This document shows positions 7,788 to 15,440 of a stretch of DNA of 64,000 nt, piece by piece; positions within the stretch are counted from its first letter, which is position 1; each line of letters starts with the position of its first letter. The notes beneath the pieces are model-generated. The model did no database searches, was not told the origin of the DNA, and saw only the letters and a list, made by a program, of their open reading frames with translations. The position numbers were made by a program, and so were the translations under genes. This DNA comes from Microlunatus endophyticus (GTDB lineage Bacteria; Actinomycetota; Actinomycetes; Propionibacteriales; Propionibacteriaceae), in assembly GCF_014646195.1 (NCBI RefSeq), contig NZ_BMMZ01000001.1:372001-436000 (forward strand), written 5' to 3'.

Positions 7788-8651
7788 TCACTTGAAGCCA
7801 CCGATCGAGATCGAATTGACGATCTGCCGCTGGAAGATCAGGTAGATCACGATCAACGGCAGCAGCGCGAGCGTGGTGGCAGCCATCACCAGCGTCCAGT
7901 TCCCGTTGTACTGGCTCTGCAGGTCGGCGGTCGCCACCGTCAGGACGGCCCAGTCCGGGCCGGAGGTGATCACCCGCGGCCAGAGGAAGTTGTTCCAGTG
8001 GCTGACCACCGTGATCACGGTGAGGGTGGCGATGATCGGCCGGGAGTAGGGAATCACGACGTACCACAACACCCGCAGCGTGCCGCAGCCGTCGATCCTC
8101 GCCGCCGCCTCCAGGTCGTCGGGGACGCCACGGAAATACTCCCGGAGCAGAAAGATCGCGTACGGCGAACCGAAGAGCGTCGGCAGCACCAGCGCCCAGA
8201 AGGTGTTCCGCAGACCCGCTGCGGTGAACATGCCGTAGAGCGGCACGATCGTGGTCACCGCAGGAATCATCATCGTCGCCAGATAGGCCCAGAAGATGAT
8301 GTCCCTTCCGGGGAAGCTCAGCCGGGCGAACGCGTACGCGGCCAGGATCGAGCAGCTGAGCTGGACGACCAGGATCACCACCGTCATCTGGACCGTGACC
8401 GCGATCGGTGAGATGAAGTTGTGGTCCGGCCCGAAGAGCTCCTGGAAATTCGCCCAGGTGATCGGCGACGGCAGGCTGAGACTTGAGGTGTTGGAGAACT
8501 GCACCGGAGACTTCAGCCCGGTCATGAAGCTCAACAGGAACGGGGTCAGGATGATCACCGCACCGAAGATCAACACGGCGTAGATCAGCACGGTCGAGCC
8601 GATCCGCCGGACGGGCCCGCGGCTCAGCGGGCGGTACGGGTTGGTCGCCAT
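7788..8651 (-). CDS. Carbohydrate ABC transporter permease (MalG type)
   Basis: The protein has 287 residues and about six membrane segments, beginning STVLIYAVLIFGAVIILTPF. The EAA loop that contacts the ATPase reads DLEAAARIDGCGTLRVLWYV, close to the consensus EAAxxDGAxxxxxxxxxxxP. Phrases such as SFMTGLKSP and LREYFRGVPDDLEAA are typical of the MalG half. ATG 8651 is preceded by a GAGGGGG ribosome site. It forms the inner-membrane channel with the MalF-type partner, whose stop lies 12 nt upstream. The substrate is probably a mono- or oligosaccharide, identity unknown. Confidence 0.9.
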   Translation of the reverse strand: MATNPYRPLSRGPVRRIGSTVLIYAVLIFGAVIILTPFLLSFMTGLKSPVQFSNTSSLSLPSPITWANFQELFGPDHNFISPIAVTVQMTVVILVVQLSCSILAAYAFARLSFPGRDIIFWAYLATMMIPAVTTIVPLYGMFTAAGLRNTFWALVLPTLFGSPYAIFLLREYFRGVPDDLEAAARIDGCGTLRVLWYVVIPYSRPIIATLTVITVVSHWNNFLWPRVITSGPDWAVLTVATADLQSQYNGNWTLVMAATTLALLPLIVIYLIFQRQIVNSISIGGFK

Positions 8652-8663
8652 CAGTCCGCCCCC

Positions 8664-9554
8664 TCAGTTGGCCACGTCGTAGGTGATCCGGCGGCGGAAA
8701 TAGACCTGTTGCAGGACGGTGAGCACGATCAGTCCGATCATCAATATGACCGACAGGGCCGAGGCCTTGCCGAGGTCGAGCTGTTCGAAGGCGAGGGAGT
8801 AGATCCGGTGGGCGATCACGTCGGTCCGGCCGGGCGCGCCCGGACCGCCGCCGGTCATCGCATACACGGTGTCGAAGACCTGGAAGGAGGAGATGATGCT
8901 GGTCGCCAGCACGAAGAAGGTCGTGGGTCGCAGCAGCGGCATCGTGATCCTCCAGAAGACCCCGACCTCACCGGCGCCATCCACCCGGGCCGCGTCCTGG
9001 ATGTCCTTCGGCACCCCGCTCAGCCCGGCGAGGTAGAACAGCGCCACATAGCCGGTCTGGGTCCAGACGCTGACGAAGGAGACCGCGGGCAGGGCCAGCG
9101 AGAAATCGGTCAGCCACTCCACCCGAGTCCCGATGATCGCATTCAGCAGCCCGCCGGTCGGTGCGAACACCCACTTCCAGACGATGCCCAACGTCAGCGG
9201 GGCGCAGATCCAGGGCAGCGCGAAGATCACCCGGAAGACCGGCGTGCCGGGCAGCCGCTTGGACAACAGCACCGCCAGACCGAGTCCGAGGATCGTCTGG
9301 GTCGGGATCACCAGCAGCGTGTATTGCGCGGTGACCAGGAAGGAATGCCAGACGTCCGGGTCGGTCAGGACGGAGATGTAGTTCTGCGGGCCCAGCCACT
9401 TCGGCGGGGAGATGATGTTCCAGGAGTCGAAGCTCACGGCGATCGCCACCAGCACCGGGATGATCAGGAACAGCCCGATCCCGATCATGCTCGGGGCGAG
9501 CAGGCCGTAGCCGACGGCCGTACGCCTGAGCGCACGTCCCCGGGCGTTGGTCAA
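8664..9554 (-). CDS. Carbohydrate ABC transporter permease (MalF type), TTG start
   Basis: The 296 residues start at TTG 9554, chosen because AGGAG lies 7 nt upstream and the protein then opens LTNARGRALRRTAVGYGLLA, the normal entry to the first membrane helix. An in-frame ATG 84 nt earlier lacks a ribosome site. There are six or so membrane segments, and the EAA loop is DIQDAARVDGAGEVGVFWRI. PPKWLGPQNYISVLTDPDVW and MTGGGPGAPGRTD are hallmarks of this half. It is first in the operon, ahead of the MalG partner and binding protein. With no ATPase gene present, a shared MsiK-type ATPase encoded elsewhere is inferred. Confidence 0.88.
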   Translation of the reverse strand: MTNARGRALRRTAVGYGLLAPSMIGIGLFLIIPVLVAIAVSFDSWNIISPPKWLGPQNYISVLTDPDVWHSFLVTAQYTLLVIPTQTILGLGLAVLLSKRLPGTPVFRVIFALPWICAPLTLGIVWKWVFAPTGGLLNAIIGTRVEWLTDFSLALPAVSFVSVWTQTGYVALFYLAGLSGVPKDIQDAARVDGAGEVGVFWRITMPLLRPTTFFVLATSIISSFQVFDTVYAMTGGGPGAPGRTDVIAHRIYSLAFEQLDLGKASALSVILMIGLIVLTVLQQVYFRRRITYDVAN

Positions 9555-9863
9555 TGTCGTCTCCTGTTCGGGCTGCGGCTCTCTTCTGCGGCATGAGTAT
9601 TCACCCCGATCAGAACTGTGGTCCACGCAGGTTCGCACCGATTGATCCGGTCGGACCTGCTGTCACCTCTGACCTCGGCACGACGGCTGTGGGCGAACAA
9701 ATCCTATTGTCGCGATATGGGTCATCGCTATCCGGCTTGCGGTCAATCGCAGTGGGACGGGATACGGTCAGGTACGCTCTCACGACGAGGCGTCGCCCCG
9801 TCGCCGTTCCAGCAGTTCGGGGTTTCCAGTAGTCGGGACAGACCAGGAGAGCCAGCGATACCG
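9555..9863. promoter_or_regulatory. Divergent promoter region between the sugar importer and cysD
   Basis: This 309-nt gene-free stretch must drive the sugar importer leftward and cysDN rightward. It is less GC-rich near 9695-9730, where CCTATTGTCGCGATATGG has partial dyad symmetry about TCGCGA and could be a repressor site. TACGGT and TACGCT hexamers near 9770-9780 are -10 candidates for cysD, giving a leader of roughly 85 nt. No riboswitch or open reading frame was recognised. Confidence 0.4.
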
Positions 9864-10811
9864 ATGTCAACACCGATACCAGGACCGGCGGCCGGGTTGA
9901 TGTCCACTCACGCCGATTACCGGATCAGCCAACTCGACCAGCTCGAGGCGGAGTCGATCCACATCTTCCGCGAGGCCGCGGCCGAATTCGAGAAGCCGGT
10001 GCTGATGTTCTCCGGCGGCAAGGATTCGATCGTCATGATGCGGCTGGCGGAGAAGGCGTTCTTCCCCGCCAAGCTGCCTTTCCCCGTGCTCCAGGTGGAC
10101 ACCGGCTACGACTTCCCGGAAGTGTTGGCGACCCGCGACCACTGGGTCGACCGGTTGGGCGTACGACTGGTGATTGCTTCTGTCGAGGAAGCGATCGCCA
10201 ACGGCATCGTGATCGACGACGGCAGGACCAGCCGGAACCGGCTGCAGATCGGCACCCTGCTCAACGCCATCGAGGAGGAGGGTTTCACCGCCGCCTTCGG
10301 TGGTGGTCGCCGGGATGAGGAGAAGGCCCGGGCCAAGGAGCGGATCTACTCCCACCGCGATGAATTCGGCCAGTGGGATCCCAAGAACCAGCGACCGGAG
10401 TTGTGGGCGCTCTACAACGGCCGGCTGCACGAGGGCGAGCACATGCGCGTCTTCCCGCTCTCCAACTGGACCGAGTTGGACATCTGGCACTACATCGCCC
10501 GGGAGCAGATCGAGATCCCGTCGATCTATTTCGCGCACAGGCGTCGGGTGATTCCCCGGGACGGGATGCTGCTGTCGGAGTCCGAACACGTCCAGCCCAG
10601 GGACGGCGAAACAGTCGAGGAACGGCTGGTCCGATTCCGGACCGTCGGCGACATGACCCTCACCGGTTGTGTGGATTCCGATGCCGACACGCTGGAGAAG
10701 ATCATCGCTGAGATCGCCGTGGCCCGGGTGACCGAGCGGGGTGCCACTCGCGGTGACGATCGGTTCTCCGAGGCTGCGATGGAGGACCGGAAGAAGGAAG
10801 GCTACTTCTGA
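9864..10811 (+). CDS. cysD: Sulfate adenylyltransferase small subunit
   Basis: The protein has 315 residues, the usual CysD length. It catalyses ATP + sulfate to APS + PPi together with CysN in the cytosol. The PP-loop ATP-pyrophosphatase motif SGGKDS is at 50-55. Other hallmarks are LQVDTGYDFPEVLATRD, FGGGRRDEEKARAKER, NWTELDIWHYI and the C-terminal AAMEDRKKEGYF. ATG 9864 has AGGAGA upstream at a long 13-nt spacing, and an alternative ATG lies at 9900. The stop overlaps the ATG of cysN (TGATGA), indicating translational coupling. Confidence 0.96.
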   Translation: MSTPIPGPAAGLMSTHADYRISQLDQLEAESIHIFREAAAEFEKPVLMFSGGKDSIVMMRLAEKAFFPAKLPFPVLQVDTGYDFPEVLATRDHWVDRLGVRLVIASVEEAIANGIVIDDGRTSRNRLQIGTLLNAIEEEGFTAAFGGGRRDEEKARAKERIYSHRDEFGQWDPKNQRPELWALYNGRLHEGEHMRVFPLSNWTELDIWHYIAREQIEIPSIYFAHRRRVIPRDGMLLSESEHVQPRDGETVEERLVRFRTVGDMTLTGCVDSDADTLEKIIAEIAVARVTERGATRGDDRFSEAAMEDRKKEGYF

Positions 10812-12109
10812 TGACGAGCCAGACCGATGGCGCGAGCGCGGCGGACGCGCTGATCGAACGCGATGCGGATCTGCTGCGGTTCGCGACCGCCGGGTCGGTC
10901 GATGATGGCAAGTCGACGCTGATCGGCCGGCTGCTGCTGGATTCCAAGGCGATCTTCGAGGATCAGCTGGAGGCCGTCGAGGCCACCAGCCAGTCCCGCG
11001 GCTACGACTACACCGACCTGGCGCTGCTGACCGACGGGCTGCGGTCCGAGCGCGAGCAGGGCATCACCATCGATGTCGCGTACCGCTACTTCGCCACCCC
11101 GAAGCGCAAGTTCATCATCGCCGACACCCCCGGCCACGTGCAGTACACACGGAACATGGTCACCGGCGCCTCGACCGCCGATCTCGGCCTGGTCCTGGTG
11201 GACGCCCGGCAGGGTCTGACCGAGCAGTCCCGGCGCCATGCCGTGCTGTTGTCCCTGCTCCGGGTCCCGCACCTGGTCCTCGCGGTCAACAAGATGGACC
11301 TGGTCGACTACGACCGGAAGATCTTCGAGAAGATCGACGAGGAGTTCACCACCTTCGCCAGCCGGCTGAACATCCCCGACCTGCAGGCGATTCCGATCTC
11401 TGCGCTGCAGGGCGACAACGTGGTCACCCGCTCGGACAAGATGGGTTGGTACGAGGGTCCCTCGCTGATGCACCACCTGGAGCATCTGCACATCGCCTCC
11501 GACCGGGAGTTGCGCGACGTCCGCTTCCCGGTGCAGTACGTGATCCGGCCCAAGTCGGACCAGTATCACGACTACCGCGGCTATGCCGGCCAGGTGGCCG
11601 GCGGCGTACTCAAGCCGGGTGACGAGGTGCTGGTGCTGCCCAGCGGCATGACCTCCAAGATCGAGGCGATCGACTACTTCGACAGCCAGATCCCGGAGGC
11701 GTTCGCGCCGATGTCGGTCGTGGTCCGGCTGGCCGACGATGTCGACGTGTCCCGCGGCGACATGATCTGCCGCACCCGGAACGCCCCCGAGCAGACCCAG
11801 GACATCGATGCGATGGTCTGCTGGATGACCAATGCGCCGCTCCGCCCGCGCGCCAAGCTGGCCATCAAGCACACCACCCGGACAGCACGGGCGCTGGTGA
11901 AGGACGTTCAGTACCGTCTGGACGTCAACACCCTGCACCGGGACCAGGGTGTCGGCGAGTTGGGACTGAATGAGATCGGCCGGGTGCAGCTGCGGACGAC
12001 CCAGCCACTGATGGTCGATCCGTACGAACGCAACCGCACCACGGGCTCGTTCATCCTGATCGACGAGGCGACCGGTGTTACGGTCGGGGCAGGGATGATC
12101 AACGGCTGA
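10811..12109 (+). CDS. cysN: Sulfate adenylyltransferase GTPase subunit
   Basis: The protein has 432 residues. This EF-Tu-like GTPase drives APS synthesis by CysD. The P-loop GSVDDGKST is at 28-36, the switch II motif appears as DTPGHVQYTRNM, the NKxD motif as NKMDLVDY, and two beta-barrel domains follow (VQYVIRPKSDQYHDYRGYAG and LRTTQPLMVDPYERNRTTGS). The length shows there is no fused CysC APS-kinase domain, unlike NodQ or mycobacterial CysNC. Together with the Fe-S type CysH downstream, this points to direct APS reduction without PAPS. Confidence 0.96.
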   Translation: MTSQTDGASAADALIERDADLLRFATAGSVDDGKSTLIGRLLLDSKAIFEDQLEAVEATSQSRGYDYTDLALLTDGLRSEREQGITIDVAYRYFATPKRKFIIADTPGHVQYTRNMVTGASTADLGLVLVDARQGLTEQSRRHAVLLSLLRVPHLVLAVNKMDLVDYDRKIFEKIDEEFTTFASRLNIPDLQAIPISALQGDNVVTRSDKMGWYEGPSLMHHLEHLHIASDRELRDVRFPVQYVIRPKSDQYHDYRGYAGQVAGGVLKPGDEVLVLPSGMTSKIEAIDYFDSQIPEAFAPMSVVVRLADDVDVSRGDMICRTRNAPEQTQDIDAMVCWMTNAPLRPRAKLAIKHTTRTARALVKDVQYRLDVNTLHRDQGVGELGLNEIGRVQLRTTQPLMVDPYERNRTTGSFILIDEATGVTVGAGMING

Positions 12110-12140
12110 CCCGTCGAGGGACGGTCAAGCGTGCCGAGGG

Positions 12141-12160
12141 GCGCTGAGCTTGTCGAAGGG
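12141..12160 (+). repeat. Short intergenic repeat, copy 1 (CTGAGCTTGTCGAAGGG type)
   Basis: GCGCTGAGCTTGTCGAAGGG lies in the 105-nt gap between cysN and cysH. Related copies occur at 18847-18866 and, in the opposite orientation, at 48981-48998. All three are intergenic. The unit has partial dyad symmetry (CCCT and AGGG ends) and resembles a widespread dispersed bacterial repeat. Confidence 0.55.
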
Positions 12161-12214
12161 TTCTGGGTAACGTCCTGGGTGGCACGGAACCGAAGGCGTA
12201 CGCGAGGAGGCGGT

Positions 12215-12985
12215 GTGGCGGTCGAGGAGCAGATGCGCGGCAAGTACGCGGCCCTGGCCGCTGATGCCGCAGCCGGCTTGGAGACCGCCAGCGCGCAGGA
12301 GATCCTCGGGTGGGCGCTGGAGACCTTCGAGGACCGGATGTGCATCACCTCCTCGATGGAGAGTGCGGTGCTGATCGACATGGCCGGACGGCTCCGTCCG
12401 GGGACTCACATCGTCTTCCTGGACACCGGCTATCACTTCGCCGAGACCCTGGCCACTCTCGAACAGGTCCAGGAACGCTACCCGGTCGAGATCAAGGTGG
12501 TCCGGCCCAGGCAGACCGTCGCCGAGCAGGACGCCCTCTTCGGCGCCCGGCTGCACGATCGCGACCCGGATGCCTGCTGCAACCTGCGCAAGGTGGAGCC
12601 GCTGCGCCGCGCCCTCGAGCCGTACGACGCCTGGGCCTCGGGCATCCGCCGGGACGAGACGCTGAGCCGGCAGGACATCGGCGTGGTCGATTGGGACGAC
12701 AACCGGGGCATGGTGAAGGTCAATCCGCTCGCCGCTTGGACCCAGGACGATGTCGACCGTTACATCGCCGAGCACGACGTGATCACCAACCCGTTGCTCG
12801 CGCAGGGCTATCCGTCGATCGGCTGCGCGCCCTGCACCCGCAAGGTCAAGCCGGGGGAGTCGCCCCGGGCCGGCCGCTGGGCGGGCTCGGACAAAGACGA
12901 GTGCGGTCTGCACCTCGATCCGCCGACCAGCACGACCCTGAACCTCACCGGCGGCTCGTTCATCAACCTGCCGAGGGGTCAGTAA
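12215..12985 (+). CDS. cysH: Adenylyl-sulfate reductase (4Fe-4S, thioredoxin-dependent)
   Basis: The 256 residues start at GTG 12215, with AGGAGG 4 nt upstream. It reduces APS to sulfite and AMP. The two cysteine pairs that hold the 4Fe-4S cluster in APS reductases are present: Cys121-Cys122 in CCNLRKVEPL and Cys204/Cys207 in IGCAPCTRKV. The catalytic cysteine is Cys230 in the C-terminal ECGLH. Cluster-free PAPS reductases lack these pairs. Its last codons (LPRGQ-stop) lie inside the left arm of a large palindromic repeat. No sulfite reductase gene is present in the window. Confidence 0.94.
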   Translation: MAVEEQMRGKYAALAADAAAGLETASAQEILGWALETFEDRMCITSSMESAVLIDMAGRLRPGTHIVFLDTGYHFAETLATLEQVQERYPVEIKVVRPRQTVAEQDALFGARLHDRDPDACCNLRKVEPLRRALEPYDAWASGIRRDETLSRQDIGVVDWDDNRGMVKVNPLAAWTQDDVDRYIAEHDVITNPLLAQGYPSIGCAPCTRKVKPGESPRAGRWAGSDKDECGLHLDPPTSTTLNLTGGSFINLPRGQ

Positions 12986-13092
12986 TTCCTCGATGCGTGC
13001 GGCGTGTCGCGGGGCGGCGTCGCTGACCGGTCCCACGGAGTCCTCGTCGCCCGACGCACGCCGCTCAGACGAGGGGATTAATTGACCCCTCG
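12971..13092. repeat. Large palindromic repeat, copy A, between convergent genes
   Basis: This element of about 122 bp begins CCGAGGGGTCAGTAAT and ends ATTGACCCCTCG. Inner arms GTGCGGCGTGTCG and CGACGCACGCC can also pair, so one long imperfect hairpin forms. The right end can fold alone (GAGGGG and CCCCTC around an AT-rich loop). Copy B at 37913-38013 shares the arm sequences and position logic but has a shorter, different centre. The left arm overlaps the cysH stop and the right end lies just before the epimerase stop. It probably acts as a bidirectional terminator or is a mobile palindromic unit. Confidence 0.75.
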
Positions 13093-13094
13093 CG

Positions 13095-14045
13095 TCAGAG
13101 GACGTGCTGCAGATACCAGTCCCAGGTGCGGGCCAGGCCCTCGTCGAGGTCGACGGTCGGGGTGAAGCCCAGCTCGGCCTTGGCCAGGTCGTACGTCGCG
13201 AAGTTGCGTTCGACCTCGCCGCGCCGGTACGGCCGATACTCGATCGGATGGTCGGGCTTGCCGGCGACCCGGCAGCAGGCCTCGACCAACTCCTTGACGG
13301 TGGTTCCGACGCCGGTCGCCAGGTGGTAGACGCTGCCGCCCGGGACGTCGGCGGTCAGGCCCGCTTCGATCCCGGCGCAGAGATCCTCGACGTAGAGGTA
13401 GTCGCGGGACGAGTCCGAGCCGGTGCCGTAGATCACGATCGGCTCACCGCTGTGCAACGCCTTGAAGAAGACCGTGATGGCGCCGGCCTTGTGGCCGCTG
13501 TACGGGCCGTAGACGTTGGCGAAGCGGGTGGCCACCGTCCGCATCCCGTACGACACCGCGTACGCGTGCAGGTAGGCCTCGCCGACCGATTTGCTCGCCC
13601 CGTACGGAGAGATCGGCTTGGGCAGTGACTGCTCGTTGACCGGGGGCGGGGTGTTGCCCATCAGCGCTCCGCCGGTGGAGGAGAAGACCAGCCGCTCGAT
13701 CCCCGCCCTCCGGGTCTCGTCCAGGACGGCGAAGGTGCCGTCGACATTGGTGGAGAAGTTGGCGGCCGGATCCTCGATCGAGGCGATCACCGAACCCGAC
13801 GCCGCCAGGTGGACGACCCGGTCGATGCCCTTCAGTGCTCCCGCGACGACCTCGCGGTCGCGGATGTCACCCTCGACGAAGTCGACGTCCAGCCCGGCAA
13901 GATAGTCGCGGCTGCCGGTGACCAGCAGGTCGAGCACCCGCACCCGGTGGCCCGAGGTGAGCAGCCGCCGGACCAGGTTGGCACCGATGAAACCGGCACC
14001 ACCGGTCACCAGCGTCGTGCCCATTGCGGCGTCGGTCGTGCTCAC
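13095..14045 (-). CDS. NAD-dependent sugar-nucleotide epimerase/dehydratase (GalE-like)
   Basis: This 316-residue extended short-chain dehydrogenase has the NAD-binding site TLVTGGAGFIGANLVRRL, then DVDFVEGDIRD and VVHLAASGSV. The catalytic Ser/Tyr/Lys lie in FSSTGGALMG and YGASK, followed by RFANVYGPYSGHKAGAI. UDP-glucose 4-epimerase and similar UDP-sugar activities are typical. Its GTG start overlaps the stop of the UDP-sulfoquinovose synthase gene by 4 nt, so the two are one operon. It may supply or modify a UDP-sugar for the same product. The exact substrate is not determinable from sequence. Confidence 0.85.
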   Translation of the reverse strand: MSTTDAAMGTTLVTGGAGFIGANLVRRLLTSGHRVRVLDLLVTGSRDYLAGLDVDFVEGDIRDREVVAGALKGIDRVVHLAASGSVIASIEDPAANFSTNVDGTFAVLDETRRAGIERLVFSSTGGALMGNTPPPVNEQSLPKPISPYGASKSVGEAYLHAYAVSYGMRTVATRFANVYGPYSGHKAGAITVFFKALHSGEPIVIYGTGSDSSRDYLYVEDLCAGIEAGLTADVPGGSVYHLATGVGTTVKELVEACCRVAGKPDHPIEYRPYRRGEVERNFATYDLAKAELGFTPTVDLDEGLARTWDWYLQHVL

Positions 14046-15235
14046 TTGACCGTCGGCTCCCCGGGCTTCTGGTTGTGGGTCCAGGTCGAGCGGGCGGGGA
14101 TCTTGTCGAGATCGCAGCGGTCCTTGTACTTGCGGGCGATCTCGGTGACCTCCTGCAGCAGCCCGTCGGCCAGGGTGATCGGGTCCAGGCCGAGATTCAG
14201 CAGCTGCCGGTTCTCGACGTAGAGCTCGTTCTCCTTGTCCTCGTTGCGCGGGTTGGACACGTAGTCGATCTCAGCGCCGGTGAGCACTGAGACCAGCTTG
14301 GCCAGATCGCTGACCCGGTGGGTCTCGGTCATCTGGTTGAGGATCTGGACCCGCTCACCGCGTTGCGGCGGATTCTTGACCGCGAGCTCGATACAGCGGA
14401 CGGTGTCCTGGATGTTGATGAACGCGCGGGTCTGGCCGCCGGTACCGTGCACGGTCAGCGGGTATTCCAGCGCGGCCTGCATCAGGAACCGGTTCAGCAC
14501 GGTGCCGTAGTCGCCGTCGTAGTCGAACCGGTTGATCAGCCGGTCGTCCAGCTTCGTCTGGGCGGTCTGGGTGCCCCAGACGATGCCCTGGTGCAGGTCG
14601 GTGATCCGCAGCTTGTCGTTCTTGGCGTAGTAGGCGAAGAGCAGCTGGTCCTGGGTCTTCGTCATGTGGTAGATGCTGCCCGGATTCGGCGGGTAGAGGA
14701 TCTCCTGGTCGACCAGACCGTCGGGGGTCTCCAGCTTCACCCGTAGGTAGCCCTCGGGGATCTTCATGCCCGCGGTGCCGTAGCCGTACACGCCCATCGT
14801 GCCGAGGTGCACGATGTGGGTGTCCTCCAGCTCGGCCTCGACCACCGCGGCGAGCAGGTTGTTGGTGGCATTGAGGTTGTTGTTGACCGTGTAGCGCTTG
14901 TGCCACGAGCTCTTCATGGAATACGGCGCCGCCCGCTGCTCGGCGAAGTGCACCACCGCGTCCGGCTTGAACTCCTGCAGTAGGGACAACAGCCGGTGGT
15001 AGTGCTGGGCGACATCGAAGCGGTGGAAGCCGATCGTCTTGCCGCTGACGTCCTTCCAGGCCTGCAGGCGCTTGCCGAGCGGCTCGATCGGTGTCAGGGA
15101 GCTGACCTCGAGCTCGTTGTCGATGTTGCGCCGCGACAGATTGTCCACGATCGCCACGTCGTGGCCACGGTCTGACAGGTGCAGAGCGGTCGGCCATCCG
15201 CAGAAGCCGTCGCCCCCCAGGATCAATACGCGCAC
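14042..15235 (-). CDS. sqdB: UDP-sulfoquinovose synthase
   Basis: The protein has 397 residues. It closely follows the SQD1/SqdB/Agl3 pattern, which makes UDP-sulfoquinovose from UDP-glucose and sulfite with bound NAD. Visible hallmarks are VLILGGDGFCGWPTALHL with a G-G-D-G-x-C-G-W turn, VVHFAEQRAAPYSM, LGTMGVYG with the catalytic Thr, YHMTK (the YxxxK pair), ITDLHQGIVWG, RFDYDGDYGTVLNRF, and PLTVHGTGGQTRAFINIQDT. The GTG start was chosen because the nucleotide-binding strand follows at once. The neighbouring cysDNH genes would supply sulfite. No sulfoquinovosyltransferase is adjacent, so the end product is unknown. Confidence 0.92.
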   Translation of the reverse strand: MRVLILGGDGFCGWPTALHLSDRGHDVAIVDNLSRRNIDNELEVSSLTPIEPLGKRLQAWKDVSGKTIGFHRFDVAQHYHRLLSLLQEFKPDAVVHFAEQRAAPYSMKSSWHKRYTVNNNLNATNNLLAAVVEAELEDTHIVHLGTMGVYGYGTAGMKIPEGYLRVKLETPDGLVDQEILYPPNPGSIYHMTKTQDQLLFAYYAKNDKLRITDLHQGIVWGTQTAQTKLDDRLINRFDYDGDYGTVLNRFLMQAALEYPLTVHGTGGQTRAFINIQDTVRCIELAVKNPPQRGERVQILNQMTETHRVSDLAKLVSVLTGAEIDYVSNPRNEDKENELYVENRQLLNLGLDPITLADGLLQEVTEIARKYKDRCDLDKIPARSTWTHNQKPGEPTVK

Positions 15236-15416
15236 GCCGAACCCAACTCCGTTTCCATCACTCGTACCCGACCGGCGGCGGTGCTGACCCAGAACGTCTT
15301 GCTCAAGGCGTGGACATGGGCACCACCGTCACGACTGCGTGGGAGCATACCCGCGGGGACTGTGCAGAGCGCAAAGCCACCCCGTACGTCGTGTCAGGCT
15401 TCCCCTCCGTGGCGAA

Positions 15417-15440
15417 CCGCCGGCGGTCATCGGCCGGCGG
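15417..15440. terminator. GC-rich hairpin at the end of the binding-protein gene
   Basis: CCGCCGGC and GCCGGCGG form a perfect 8-bp stem with an 8-nt loop that spans the stop codon of the leftward binding-protein gene. There is no T-run, so this would be a weak or Rho-assisted terminator. The rest of 15236-15416 is the sqdB upstream region, in which I saw no clear regulatory motif. Confidence 0.4.

Noticed and set aside
6159..8411. A 750-codon open frame opposite the sugar importer
   Set aside because: It is antisense to clear binding-protein and permease genes and has low-complexity GC-driven composition. It is a shadow frame.
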